Source: Geobacteraceae bacterium (GTDB taxonomy: Bacteria; Desulfobacterota; Desulfuromonadia; Geobacterales; Geobacteraceae). From it: a stretch of 64,000 nt of DNA. Below the pieces are notes generated by a model, which saw only the letters and a program-made list of their open reading frames with translations, was not told the DNA's origin and ran no database searches. The DNA lies in assembly GCA_009773645.1 (NCBI GenBank), contig WSYB01000013.1:124001-188000 (forward strand), read 5' to 3'. Shown piece after piece: positions 8,370 to 17,704 of the stretch (within the stretch, counting starts at the first letter, position 1; each line of letters starts with the position of its first letter). The position numbers and the translations under genes are program-made.

Positions 8370-10010
8370 ATGCAGGGCTTTATGATATTTCTCTCGACAT
8401 TACTCCTTTCGGTACTAATAACCATTGCGCTGACGCCGGTTTTCAGCACCCTTGCCCTGCGCTTTCAATTAGTGGACATTCCGAACGAGAGAAAAGTCCA
8501 CCAGCACCCGATACCGAGGATAGGCGGAATAGCCATGGCCTTGGGGGCCTTTGTTCCGATCCTTTTCTGGAACTACGAAGTGAATTTTGTCCGGGCCTAT
8601 CTGACAGGGGCGTTGGTGCTGGTGGTTTTCGGGTTGATTGATGATTTCCGGGAACTCTCCCCACGGGTGAAGTTTACCGGCCAGGTTGCCGCAGCACTGA
8701 TTGCCGTGCTGTACGGCGGGGTACAGATCAGGTGGCTGGGGAGCCTCCTCCCTGACGGTGTACTGCTTCCGGCATGGCTTGCCGTTCCCTTGACGGTCGT
8801 GGCTATCGTCGGCGTGACCAACGCCATCAATCTCGCGGACGGACTGGATGGACTGGCGGGAGGGATATGCCTTCTCATCTTTGCCGGGATAGGGTACCTT
8901 GCCTATCTGGGTGATAACGCCGTCATCGGATTTATTTCCCTGGCGCTGGTGGGGGTGATCTACGGATTTCTCCGCTTTAACACCCATCCGGCGTCAATTT
9001 TCATGGGTGATTCGGGAAGCCAGTTCCTCGGCTACTCCGCGATTACTCTCTCTCTGGCCCTTACCCAGCAGAATTCCGTGGTCAGTCCTACCCTGCCGCT
9101 CCTGCTCCTCGGTTTCCCGGTGCTGGATACCCTGACGGTGATGTGCACACGCATCGTCCAGGGAAGGTCGCCGTTTTCCGCCGACAAGAACCATTTTCAC
9201 CACAACCTGTTGAAGCTCGGTTTCCTCCATCCCGAATCGGTATTGATTATCTATGTGTTCCAGACGGTCCTCGTCATTGCTGCGGTCCTGTGCCGCTTTT
9301 ACTCGGACTGGTTCCTGCTGGCCGGCTATATGATGTTCTGTGGCGCCATCCTCTTCGGTTTCTCCCGCGCTGCCAGGACCGGTAACAGTATGAAAAGATT
9401 CCACTTCTTCGATGTCAAGATAGCAGGGAGACTGCGCATGCTCCGCAGAGAGGGGACCGTCATCAAGTCTTCTTTTAAAATCTTTGAATTCGGCATCCCG
9501 CTCCTTTTGATCATCACCTGCCTGCTGGCCACGAAAGTCCCGTTTTACGTATCCCTGGCCGGTTGCGGCTTTGCCGGCCTCATCGTTCTTGCCCGGATTT
9601 TCAGGAAGGAAATCCTTGGAGGGATGGTGCGTATCGCCCTCTATCTGCTGATCCCCTTCGCAGTCTATCTGAGCGATGCCCGGATGATGGAGTGGCAGAG
9701 TGACGAATTGGTCCGCCTCTACAATGCGACCTTCGGAATTTTTGCAGTCTTCATCATTATCATCTCTAAGTTTTCACGGCGCAAAAAGGGTTTTCACAGC
9801 ACACCGATGGATTTTCTTATCATCATTCTGGCCGTGGTCGTCCCGAACCTGCCGGTGGAAAAGGTCATGGAATACAAAGTAGGACTCATGGCCGCCAAAA
9901 TTATCATGCTCTATTTCAGCTATGAGGTGCTGATGGCTGAACTGCGGGGCAAATACAATCGTCTTGCGCTGTCTACAGTTGCGTCGCTGCTGGTGCTAGC
10001 CGCCGGGTGA
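8370..10010 (+). CDS. WecA/TagO/MraY-type undecaprenyl-phosphate sugar-1-phosphate transferase
   Basis: The 546-residue integral membrane protein carries all family motifs: GLIDDFRE with the catalytic aspartates near 91-92, NLADGLDGLAGG near 154-165, FMGDSGSQ near 211-218 and KNHFHHNLLKLG near 273-284. These bind Mg2+, UDP-HexNAc and the lipid carrier. It probably starts repeat-unit synthesis on undecaprenyl phosphate. About 200 extra residues follow the catalytic core, with further membrane segments from about 385 to the end, making it longer than ordinary WecA (about 360). A second start at 8382 (MIFLST) has a better-spaced ribosome site, so the true protein may be four residues shorter. 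Confidence 0.9.
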   Translation: MQGFMIFLSTLLLSVLITIALTPVFSTLALRFQLVDIPNERKVHQHPIPRIGGIAMALGAFVPILFWNYEVNFVRAYLTGALVLVVFGLIDDFRELSPRVKFTGQVAAALIAVLYGGVQIRWLGSLLPDGVLLPAWLAVPLTVVAIVGVTNAINLADGLDGLAGGICLLIFAGIGYLAYLGDNAVIGFISLALVGVIYGFLRFNTHPASIFMGDSGSQFLGYSAITLSLALTQQNSVVSPTLPLLLLGFPVLDTLTVMCTRIVQGRSPFSADKNHFHHNLLKLGFLHPESVLIIYVFQTVLVIAAVLCRFYSDWFLLAGYMMFCGAILFGFSRAARTGNSMKRFHFFDVKIAGRLRMLRREGTVIKSSFKIFEFGIPLLLIITCLLATKVPFYVSLAGCGFAGLIVLARIFRKEILGGMVRIALYLLIPFAVYLSDARMMEWQSDELVRLYNATFGIFAVFIIIISKFSRRKKGFHSTPMDFLIIILAVVVPNLPVEKVMEYKVGLMAAKIIMLYFSYEVLMAELRGKYNRLALSTVASLLVLAAG

Positions 10011-10048
10011 CATTTCGTATTACGTACAGATAGAAGGAGGAATGAATT

Positions 10049-12034
10049 ATGGTATTCAGATGGGTAAAAGTGTTTTGTACGATTATGGTGGTTTTGACGG
10101 CAGTCGCCTGCAGCGGCCCTGAACAGAAGAAAATGAAGTTTTTCTCCAAAGGGAAGACCCTCTATGAAAAAGGGGACATGGTAAAAGCCCGGCTGGAATT
10201 CAAGAATGCCTTGCAGATCGACCCAAAATTTGCCAATGCCTACCACATGCTCGGGATGATTGCCTTGAAATCGAATGATTTGAAGGGGGCGTACGGCAGT
10301 TTCAGCAAAGCGGTTGAACTTGATCCGAACAACCTGGATGCCCAGTATCAACTGGGGAAGATATTCCTGGGTGTCCGGGAATTGGACAAGGCGATGGAAA
10401 GGGCGGAGCTGGTTTTACGGAGTAACCCGAAACACGCTGACGGACTCCAGTTGAAAGGGGCCGTCTATGTGGCGAAAAAAGAGTATGACAAGGCGCGCGT
10501 CTACCTGGAAGGATTGCTCGGACAAGGGATCACCACGCCCGATGTGTATCTGATGCTGACCACTGTCCATATGCAGAAGGGAGATGGGAAAGGGGCAGAG
10601 AACTCTCTTCGGAAGGGGATTGAGGCCAACGGCAAATCCTTGCCTCTGAAGCTTGCCCTGGCCGACGTATACGTCCGCACCAACCGGGGTGAGGACGCTG
10701 CCGGGTTATTGCAGCAGATTATCGCCGCGGAACCGGACAATATGGCTCACAGACTGAATCTTGCCGGATTGTTCTGGGGGATGGGAAAAGAGCAGAAGGC
10801 GGTGGAAACTCTCAAGGCGGCTGTGTCATCCGCCCCCACAGACGAAGAAAGATGGACACAGATGGCCGTTTTCTATCTCGGCAGAAACCGGTCTGCCGAC
10901 GCGGAACGGGAGCTGAAAGAGGGGATCAGGCAGAACCCCAAGAGCTTCAAGCTCCGTTTCGCATTGAGCGAACTCTATCTGAATACGAATAAGGCCGACC
11001 AGTCCTTTGCCGTGCTGAAGGAGTGCCTGGGCCTGGAGAAGGACCCTTCCAATCCCGGCGTAATCCAAGCGAAAAACGCCCTTGCCCGGATTCATTTCAT
11101 GCGCGGGGAAATCGACAAGGCCACCCCCTATCTGAATGGAATCATAAAGGATAGCCCGAAAAATGTGGAAGCGCACTTCACCAAGGGGAACATCCATCTC
11201 CTGAAGGGGGAAGGCACCAATGCCGTGGCGGAATTCCGCATGGTTGTAAATGAAAAGCCCCAGTTTCTCCAGGGGCGCATTCGGCTTGCCGAAGCCCATG
11301 TGATGAACAAGGAGATAAATCTTGCCCTGGACAGCCTGAAAAACGCTCTCAAAGAGGCTCCGGAGGCGCGGGAAGTCCTTCTGGCGCTTGGCCGCTGTTA
11401 CGCCCTGCAGAAGGATTACAAAAGCGCTGAAGAGTCTGTCCGCAAGGTCGTTGCAAAAAATCCGAACGACCTTGAAGCGAAAGCGCAGCTTGGCGACATT
11501 TTCCTGACTTTAAATGAGTACAAAAAAGCGGAAGTCGAATACGCCGATCTGAAGCGGCGGGCACCCAAAATACCCCTCGGTTATGTGAAATTCGGCGAGT
11601 TGTACATTAAACAGGGGAAACCGGACCGGGCGATCGTTGAATATGACCAGGCGGCGAAAATCAATCCGCAGTCCTGGCGGATAGCCAATGATCTGGCGTT
11701 TCTGCTGGGAGAATCGGCCCGGTCGGGCAAAGAGCTGGAGAGGGCGGTCGGCCTTGCCCAGAGGGCACAGTCGCTCAATGCCGGCAATGTTACCATCCTG
11801 GATACGTTAGGTTGGATTCACTATAAAAAGGGGGATATCAATAAGGCGTTGGAGGTGCTCGGTCAGGCCCAGTCAAAAGCGCCCGCCATGCCGGTCATCA
11901 ATTACCACCTGGGGATGGCCTATTATAAAGCGGGGAAAAAGGACCAGGCAAAGAGCTACCTCAAGAAATCGCTGGATGGGAAGGAAGATTTTTCCGGCAA
12001 GAATGAGGTGGCCGCCATTTTGGCAAAGATTTAA
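10049..12034 (+). CDS. TPR-repeat lipoprotein of the exosortase/PEP-CTERM exopolysaccharide system (PrsT-like)
   Basis: The 661-residue protein begins with a lipoprotein signal ending LTAVAC, so Cys21 should be lipidated. The rest is a long array of about 34-residue tetratricopeptide repeats, visible as recurring A-x-x-x-L and D-P-x-N patterns (for example NALQIDPKFANAYHMLG and KAVELDPNNLDAQYQLG). Large TPR lipoproteins of this kind are a regular part of exosortase-linked polysaccharide loci and probably scaffold the export complex in the periplasm. An AAGGAGGAATG ribosome site precedes the ATG. It is somewhat shorter than the roughly 900-residue family standard. Confidence 0.85.
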   Translation: MVFRWVKVFCTIMVVLTAVACSGPEQKKMKFFSKGKTLYEKGDMVKARLEFKNALQIDPKFANAYHMLGMIALKSNDLKGAYGSFSKAVELDPNNLDAQYQLGKIFLGVRELDKAMERAELVLRSNPKHADGLQLKGAVYVAKKEYDKARVYLEGLLGQGITTPDVYLMLTTVHMQKGDGKGAENSLRKGIEANGKSLPLKLALADVYVRTNRGEDAAGLLQQIIAAEPDNMAHRLNLAGLFWGMGKEQKAVETLKAAVSSAPTDEERWTQMAVFYLGRNRSADAERELKEGIRQNPKSFKLRFALSELYLNTNKADQSFAVLKECLGLEKDPSNPGVIQAKNALARIHFMRGEIDKATPYLNGIIKDSPKNVEAHFTKGNIHLLKGEGTNAVAEFRMVVNEKPQFLQGRIRLAEAHVMNKEINLALDSLKNALKEAPEAREVLLALGRCYALQKDYKSAEESVRKVVAKNPNDLEAKAQLGDIFLTLNEYKKAEVEYADLKRRAPKIPLGYVKFGELYIKQGKPDRAIVEYDQAAKINPQSWRIANDLAFLLGESARSGKELERAVGLAQRAQSLNAGNVTILDTLGWIHYKKGDINKALEVLGQAQSKAPAMPVINYHLGMAYYKAGKKDQAKSYLKKSLDGKEDFSGKNEVAAILAKI

Positions 12035-12064
12035 CGGATTCCTGCATTGGGCGCCGCCGCAGTT

Positions 12065-12094
12065 TTGACTGAATCTTCAACAATCCGACATAAA
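12065..12094 (+). promoter_or_regulatory. Possible sigma-70 promoter before the polysaccharide export gene
   Basis: TTGACT (12065-12070) is followed after 18 bases by CATAAA (12089-12094), in the 162-bp gap after the TPR gene. This is the longest gap in the distal half of the locus and the natural place for an internal promoter. The match is only moderate. Confidence 0.3.
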
Positions 12095-12196
12095 GATGTA
12101 ACCATGCACGTCTATATTCCCGGTTTGTAACAATCGGCAAAAGTCTCATTTTGTCATGCATGGTGAAAATTCTCAGTTATCGTTGCAGGAGAACAC

Positions 12197-13024
12197 ATGG
12201 CTTTTCGAAAGATAGTACTTTGCATGTTGATAATGATGGCGCTGACCATACCGTATGCATCGGCCGCAGAAAATGAAGACCCCCCTTTGCAGGAGGGGGT
12301 GGAATTATCCGCCCCCGAAGAGGTTTCGTTGCCTGCAGGGGAGGAAGTCCCGATGACCTCTCCCCAGCCGGCTGCCGATTCCCAGGTAACTGAAAAAACC
12401 GCCCAAGAGTCGGCGTCCGCGCTTGACAGCCCTCGTCGGGAAAGTACTTCCTGGTGGGATAAGCTCCTGGGGGTGTTCGAGAGCGGTAGTGAATCGGTAG
12501 GTATTATGGCCCATACCGTTGATGTCCCGCCAGGGGAGACAAAGGAATATATTATCGGCTCCGGCGATGCTATCGGGATTTCCGTCTGGCGTGATGACGC
12601 CATGACGAGAACGGTTGTAGTTCTGCCTGACGGCACTATTTCCTTCCCGCTGATCGGGGATGTCGTTGCCGGGGGAAAGACGGTCGCGCAGTTGAAAGAA
12701 TATCTCAAGTCCAAATTGTCCCGGTATATCGCAGATACCGATCTGACCGTCGAGGTGAAACAGTCGAACAGCATGATCGTTTATGTGATCGGAAGGGTAA
12801 ACGTGCCCGGTCGCCAGGTCCTCTTTGCCAACACCAATGTGCTGCAGGCACTGGCCATGGCCGGCGGTCTGAACCCCTTTGCAAAAAAGGACCGGGTCAG
12901 GGTCTTCCGGCAGGATGAGGGGAAAACGAAGATGTTTACCTTCGACTACAGCGAAGTGGTCGAAGGGAGGCATTTGGAGGCAAACATCGAGCTCAGGCGT
13001 GGAGATGTAATCATTGTTCCCTGA
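12197..13024 (+). CDS. Wza-type polysaccharide export outer-membrane protein
   Basis: The 275-residue protein has a Sec signal peptide (cleavage likely after ASA near residue 23), an acidic low-complexity linker, then the polysaccharide export domain starting at EYIIGSGDAIGISVWRDD and an SLBB-type domain around VIGRVNVPGRQVLF. These are the standard parts of Wza/EpsA-like proteins that form the exit channel. It lacks a lipobox cysteine, unlike E. coli Wza. A GGAGAACAC ribosome site precedes the ATG. It overlaps the next gene, with which it probably builds the export pore. Confidence 0.9.
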   Translation: MAFRKIVLCMLIMMALTIPYASAAENEDPPLQEGVELSAPEEVSLPAGEEVPMTSPQPAADSQVTEKTAQESASALDSPRRESTSWWDKLLGVFESGSESVGIMAHTVDVPPGETKEYIIGSGDAIGISVWRDDAMTRTVVVLPDGTISFPLIGDVVAGGKTVAQLKEYLKSKLSRYIADTDLTVEVKQSNSMIVYVIGRVNVPGRQVLFANTNVLQALAMAGGLNPFAKKDRVRVFRQDEGKTKMFTFDYSEVVEGRHLEANIELRRGDVIIVP

Positions 13025-14252
13025 TTCCTCTTTCGTGCGCATTGTCCTGTCTGCCGCCATGCTGGTCGTCCTTTGCCGAAGTCACGTCAGGGGGGAGGAA
13101 CTGAAACTTCAGCCGAACGTGACGCTGCAGCAGGAATTCAATGACAACGTTTTTCTCGCAACCGCCGATAAAAAAGCGGACCTGATTTCGACCGTCACCC
13201 CGAAGCTCGATCTGACGGCCCGTTCCGAGATCGGGGAAGGCAGCCTGACGGCCGGTTTCAACTGGTTGAAATACATCGACAATTCCAGCCTGGATGCAAT
13301 TGATTACTTTGTCCAGGGGAACGGAGGATACTGGGTTTCTCCGCGTTTAAGCATCACCGGCGCTGCCGGTTACAGCCGGAATTCCCGTCCGGACACCATC
13401 AATGCGGAGACGGGATTGGCAATCAACTCCGGGAGCGTCAGGCAGAATTATCAGCTTTCCGGTACATACGCATGTTCGGAAAAAACGACAACCACCCTCT
13501 CCTATGCCTATGGCAGGGAAAACTATGACAGCTCACGATTTCTGGACACCACCACGCATTTTGCGAGCACCGGTATCGAGCATGATATAAGCCTCTATCT
13601 CCCGGAAACAAAAGTACGCACGACCATCAACTATACCCGGGACGAAACCACGCCGTCAAATGTGGAGAATTATTCGGCGACCGTCGGCGCTTCAAACAAA
13701 TTAAACGAGAAGTGGAGCATTTCCCTCAACGCAGGCGGCCGCTACACCCATTCGGAATTCGATGTGGCGCAGACGTCTTTGGCGATCGCAAGGGGAAATA
13801 AAGACAGCCTGGGGTGGGTGGGTGATCTGGCCTTGTCGTACAACGGCCTATATACTAATGCCGCACTTTCCTTCAAGCGTGATGTCACGCCGGCTTCAGG
13901 CAGGGCAGGGGCCACGGAACGCACCGGAGTCGGGGCGAATCTGGGGCTCCGGTTTACCAATGATTTTTCAGGATATTTCTCCATCGGCTATTCCCTGAAC
14001 AAGGCCAATCAGGATGAGTTTTCCGTACAGACAATCGATGAAAGATCACTCAATGTGAACGGCATGCTCCGTTACGTATTAACCGGTAACGCGGCAATCG
14101 AGGCAGGCTATAGTTACGCCGCCATAGATTTTGTCCAGGGGAATGCACGAGCGGAAAAGAATATCGTATCAATCAGACTGCTCATGGCATTTCCTTTTCG
14201 AAAAGATTCCGGGAGACTGACCGCAGACACGGGTCCCTATACAATACCATGA
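13014..14252 (+). CDS. Outer-membrane beta-barrel protein of the exopolysaccharide locus
   Basis: The 412-residue protein has an N-terminal signal (IVLSAAMLVVLCRSHVRG) and then alternating amphipathic strands typical of an outer-membrane barrel, with repeated YS/TLSYAYGRENYD-like strands and QQEFNDNVFLA at the mature start. Barrels of this type occur in PEP-CTERM/exosortase loci next to the export protein and may form or gate the polysaccharide pore. The start is TTG at 13014, inside the last codons of the export gene, with GGAG 9 bases upstream; a GTG at 13035 is the alternative. The coding overlap implies coupled translation. Confidence 0.75.
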   Translation: MFPDSSFVRIVLSAAMLVVLCRSHVRGEELKLQPNVTLQQEFNDNVFLATADKKADLISTVTPKLDLTARSEIGEGSLTAGFNWLKYIDNSSLDAIDYFVQGNGGYWVSPRLSITGAAGYSRNSRPDTINAETGLAINSGSVRQNYQLSGTYACSEKTTTTLSYAYGRENYDSSRFLDTTTHFASTGIEHDISLYLPETKVRTTINYTRDETTPSNVENYSATVGASNKLNEKWSISLNAGGRYTHSEFDVAQTSLAIARGNKDSLGWVGDLALSYNGLYTNAALSFKRDVTPASGRAGATERTGVGANLGLRFTNDFSGYFSIGYSLNKANQDEFSVQTIDERSLNVNGMLRYVLTGNAAIEAGYSYAAIDFVQGNARAEKNIVSIRLLMAFPFRKDSGRLTADTGPYTIP

Positions 14253-14274
14253 AAGATGAGCGAGCGAGGCAGGT

Positions 14275-15846
14275 ATGGAAAAGGAAATAAAAACGTTTAA
14301 CGATTTACTTGAAATTCTAAAACGGCGCAAGTGGAGCATTGTTATTCCGGCTGCGGCAATATTCATCCTGTCGGGAGTCATTGCGTTTGTCATCCCGCCC
14401 ACCTACAGGTCAACGTCCACAATTCTCATCGAGGACCAGGAAGTTCCCCGTGATTTTGTCACAACCACCGTGACCGGTTTTGCCGACCAACGCCTCCAGA
14501 CCATCAATCAGAAGATTATGGGTACCACCAAGCTTCTCGATATCATCAACCGCTTTAACCTCTATGGGGACCTCAGGGGCAAGTGGGCCACGGAAGACAT
14601 CATCGAAAAGATGCGCAAGAAGGATATCAAGTTTAATACGATCAGCGCCGATGTCATTGATCCACGAACCGGTCAGCCCCGTCCGGCGACCATTGCCTTC
14701 ACCCTTTCCTACGAGGGGAAAAACCCCGATGTTACACAGAAGATTGCAAGTGAGCTGGCTTCACTCTACCTGGATGAGAACCTGAAGGACCGTGAGAAAC
14801 AGTCGGAAGGGACATCCAAGTTCATGTCGGACGAAATGAAGAATGTCCAGAAGGAATTGGCTGATATCGATGCACAAATCTCCGCCTATAAGCAAAAAAA
14901 TATCAATTCGCTTCCGGAACTTGCTCAGTTGAATCTGCAAGCGTTTGATTCGGTTGATCGGGAAATCGTTCAGATGAACGATCAACTCCGCACTCTGAAG
15001 GAAAGAGAGAGTTACCTCCAGTCGGAATTGGCGGCTATACCCACCGATGCCGCAAACCAGGACAAGACGCGGCTCAGCGAATTGCGAGTCCGCCTGGTGG
15101 ACCTGAAGAGCCACTTTACCGATGAACATCCCGACGTCATCAAGACCAAGAATGAACTTGCGGAGCTTGTAAAACAGCTTCGTGCAACGGGCCGCGACAC
15201 TCCCGACAGCAAACCCGATAGCCCGGCGTATATAACGCTCTCCTCACAGCTTGCCAGCACCAGATCGGAGATAGACTCCGTCAAGCGGCAGATTGAAAGC
15301 TTTATCAAGAAAAGAGACACCTATCGCAAACGCGTGGAATCATCGCCGGGGGTGGAGGAAGGATATAAAAACATTCTGGTCCATAGAAACAATCTTCAAA
15401 TGAAATTCGATGAACTTTCCAAGAAAACGATGGATGCAAGAGTTTCCCAAGGGCTTGAAAAAGAGCAGAAAGGGGAGCGCTTTACAGTGATCGATGCTGC
15501 ACGCCTGCCGGAAAAGCCGGTCAGGCCGAATATTGCCGCCATCCTGCTGATCGGGCTGGTTCTCGGCATCGGCAGCGGGATCGGTGTTGCCGCAGTAAAA
15601 GAGCACGGTGATCAGACGGCGCATACTTCCGAAGTCCTGGCGCAGGCAACTGCTTTCCCGGTCCTTGCAACTATCCCGGAAATTGTCACATGGCAGGATA
15701 TCAACCGGTTGAAGGGGGAGCGAAGGAAGGTCATCGTCGGGGTCGTTCTGCTGATGATTGTTACGCCGCTCCTAGTTCACTTTCTGGTCATGGATCTGGA
15801 CATTTTTTGGGCCAAAGTCATGCGGCGGATGGCGAAGCTCGGGTGA
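14275..15846 (+). CDS. Wzz/GumC-type polysaccharide chain-length determinant
   Basis: The 523-residue protein has one membrane segment near residues 22-43, a large periplasmic region with long coiled coils (about 170-400, including LADIDAQISAYKQKNINSL) and a second membrane segment near residue 430 preceded by the proline-rich RLPEKPVRPN motif that is diagnostic of Wzz/GumC proteins. A third hydrophobic stretch lies near the C-terminus. The protein lacks a fused kinase domain; the separate ATPase gene follows 78 bases later, the arrangement seen in exosortase loci. It sets the length of the exported polymer by oligomerising in the inner membrane. Confidence 0.92.
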   Translation: MEKEIKTFNDLLEILKRRKWSIVIPAAAIFILSGVIAFVIPPTYRSTSTILIEDQEVPRDFVTTTVTGFADQRLQTINQKIMGTTKLLDIINRFNLYGDLRGKWATEDIIEKMRKKDIKFNTISADVIDPRTGQPRPATIAFTLSYEGKNPDVTQKIASELASLYLDENLKDREKQSEGTSKFMSDEMKNVQKELADIDAQISAYKQKNINSLPELAQLNLQAFDSVDREIVQMNDQLRTLKERESYLQSELAAIPTDAANQDKTRLSELRVRLVDLKSHFTDEHPDVIKTKNELAELVKQLRATGRDTPDSKPDSPAYITLSSQLASTRSEIDSVKRQIESFIKKRDTYRKRVESSPGVEEGYKNILVHRNNLQMKFDELSKKTMDARVSQGLEKEQKGERFTVIDAARLPEKPVRPNIAAILLIGLVLGIGSGIGVAAVKEHGDQTAHTSEVLAQATAFPVLATIPEIVTWQDINRLKGERRKVIVGVVLLMIVTPLLVHFLVMDLDIFWAKVMRRMAKLG

Positions 15847-15924
15847 ATCATGTATCGGTGCGATTGCAGAGATTATTTCTTGTTGAGCGCCAACAGGATA
15901 ATGGGGAAAAAGGAGTCCTGAACA

Positions 15925-16680
15925 ATGGTAAAGATCAGAAGGCCGTTGAGATATCAACAACAGACAGACAGCCGGGAGCCTGCGCTTGAGAAAGAACCGG
16001 TTGCGGAAGCCGGGGGTACGCAAGCAACAGCCATGCGCCCTGTTGTCGGGTGGGTCTCCCCGACGTATTCCGTTTCAAGAGCGGTGACACTCAATCCGAA
16101 AGTGCTGGCAGAAAACAGGTGTGTGGCGTTTCAGGGTGATACGCCGGTAACGGATTATTACCGGATACTTCGTTCTCAGATTCTGCAGCGGACCGAAGGG
16201 AAAACCGGCAGGACGGTAATGGTGACCAGCGCCCTTCCCGGCGAAGGGAAAACCCTGACGGCCATCAACCTTGCGCTTACATTCGCAAAGGAGTTCAAGC
16301 AGACTTCGCTCCTAGTCGATTGCGACCTGAAGCAGCAGAGGATCCATGAAGTCATCGGTTTCCCCAGCGATAAGGGGTTGGTGGATTATCTGATTGATGA
16401 CTGCCCCATATTTGAGCTTTTTGTCTGGCCCGGCATTGAAAAAATGACGGTAATTTCGGGCGGCAAAATGATCAATGAGAGCAGTGAGCTTCTGGGTTCG
16501 CCGGGGATGAGGAAACTGGTTGAGGATATGAAGACCCGTTATCCTGACCGTTATGTGTTTTTCGATGTCCCGCCGGTGTTGACCGAAGCTGATGCAATAG
16601 CCTTCGCGCCGCTGGTTGATTATATACTGGGGCTCGTCCTGAATCGTAAGAAGATGCCGGCAAAAAACGGGGCAAAATAA
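15925..16680 (+). CDS. BY-kinase/CpsD-like ATPase of the exopolysaccharide system, probably with an internal deletion
   Basis: The 251-residue protein has the bacterial tyrosine kinase ATPase motifs: Walker A SALPGEGKT (102-110), Walker A' LLVDCDLKQQ (129-138) and Walker B VFFDVPPVL (211-219). An N-terminal linker containing DYYRILRSQI fits XrtA-associated autokinases, which pair with a Wzz protein. The end is odd: family members run from a strand like DYILLVV through roughly 30 residues before GTVLNK, but here VDYIL (231-235) joins directly to GLVLNR (236-241). No tyrosine-rich tail is present. Kinase activity is therefore doubtful, though nucleotide binding may remain. A good AAGGAG ribosome site is present. 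Confidence 0.85.
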   Translation: MVKIRRPLRYQQQTDSREPALEKEPVAEAGGTQATAMRPVVGWVSPTYSVSRAVTLNPKVLAENRCVAFQGDTPVTDYYRILRSQILQRTEGKTGRTVMVTSALPGEGKTLTAINLALTFAKEFKQTSLLVDCDLKQQRIHEVIGFPSDKGLVDYLIDDCPIFELFVWPGIEKMTVISGGKMINESSELLGSPGMRKLVEDMKTRYPDRYVFFDVPPVLTEADAIAFAPLVDYILGLVLNRKKMPAKNGAK

Positions 16681-16706
16681 TTATCGACAAAATGGAGTGT
16701 AACAGG

Positions 16707-17225
16707 ATGAAAAGAACATTTGCCGTTATTGTGATCATGCTCGTAACGACTGTCGGCCAGGCCTTTGCTGCGCCTGTAAAGATTGGGGTTGTTGACCTGC
16801 AAAAAGCTGTTTCGCAATGTAAATCAGGAATCGCTGCGCGTGCCGAGCTTCTCAAAAAGACCGAGGAACTCAATTCGGAACTGAGGATTTTGAAGGCAGA
16901 CTTCGAAAAATCGCGTGCGGAGTTTGAGAAGGATACAGCCAGGCTGACCGACGAATCCCGGTCTGACAAGGAAAAACATCTCCTGAAAATGAGCCGCGAT
17001 CTCCAGAACAGGCAGCGGGATGCGCAGGAAGAGGTCAAGCAACTGGAATCCGACTACCTGAAGAAAGTGGTCAATCGACTTGGCTTGGTGCTCGGAAAGA
17101 TTGGTGATGAAGGAACCTTCTCTGCGATCCTCGATAAGAACGCCGGAGTTTTCTATACGGGCAAGGAGATTGACATCACCCCTTTACTGGTTAAGAGAGC
17201 TGATGAAGAGTACGGCAAGCAGTAG
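16707..17225 (+). CDS. OmpH/Skp-family periplasmic chaperone
   Basis: The 172-residue protein has a signal peptide ending near AFAA, the typical mature start KIGVVDLQKAV, and a long charged coiled coil (about residues 45-125) forming the Skp tentacle, then a C-terminal strand region. Skp holds unfolded outer-membrane proteins in the periplasm; here it may serve the barrel protein of the locus. The in-frame ATG at 16692 overlaps the GGAG ribosome site (16694-16697), so the ATG at 16707 is chosen. Confidence 0.88.
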   Translation: MKRTFAVIVIMLVTTVGQAFAAPVKIGVVDLQKAVSQCKSGIAARAELLKKTEELNSELRILKADFEKSRAEFEKDTARLTDESRSDKEKHLLKMSRDLQNRQRDAQEEVKQLESDYLKKVVNRLGLVLGKIGDEGTFSAILDKNAGVFYTGKEIDITPLLVKRADEEYGKQ

Positions 17226-17265
17226 TCTCTGACGGTCGTGACGGGAAGAAATCGCCGGTACGCGC

Positions 17266-17703
17266 ATGTCCTTATCCTGTAAAATCAAAGGGTCGTTTTC
17301 GAAGTTTCTGAATTGCGGCCTTTCGCCGCGGAAACTGGCTCTGACTCTTGCCCTGGGAGTGGCCATAGGGGTTCTTCCACTCCCATGGGGAACAACTCTG
17401 CTCTGTGCAGCCGCGGCTTTAGTATTCAGGCTGAACCAGGCAGGTATCCAGGTGATCAACTATCTTGCCTATCCGCTCCAGCTCATGCTTTTTTTCCCGT
17501 TTTACCGGTTGGGTGAACGGTTATTTCCAACCCGCGTGATCGCGCCGGCAGAAAGAAACAGCGGAGCTGCGATGTTTCTCGTTTCACATGCGGCGGAATC
17601 GACTATCAAGGCCATGGGAGCCTGGCTCCTGATTGCGCCTGAGCTGGCCATTCTGCTGTATTGCATCTCCCTCCTCATTTTTCGTAGAAAAGCCCGTACA
17701 TAA
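17266..17703 (+). CDS. DUF2062-domain membrane protein
   Basis: The 145-residue protein shows the DUF2062 pattern: LALTLALGVAIGVLPLPWGTT followed by a second hydrophobic stretch, a short loop with a proline-rich turn (YLAYPLQLMLFFPFYRLGE) and a C-terminal membrane segment ending in basic residues. Proteins of this family are small inner-membrane proteins of unknown function often found near polysaccharide or lipid genes. No strong ribosome site is visible. Its TAA stop ends one base before the stop of the convergent protease gene, so the two transcripts must overlap or end inside coding sequence. Confidence 0.75.
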   Translation: MSLSCKIKGSFSKFLNCGLSPRKLALTLALGVAIGVLPLPWGTTLLCAAAALVFRLNQAGIQVINYLAYPLQLMLFFPFYRLGERLFPTRVIAPAERNSGAAMFLVSHAAESTIKAMGAWLLIAPELAILLYCISLLIFRRKART

Positions 17704-17704
17704 A

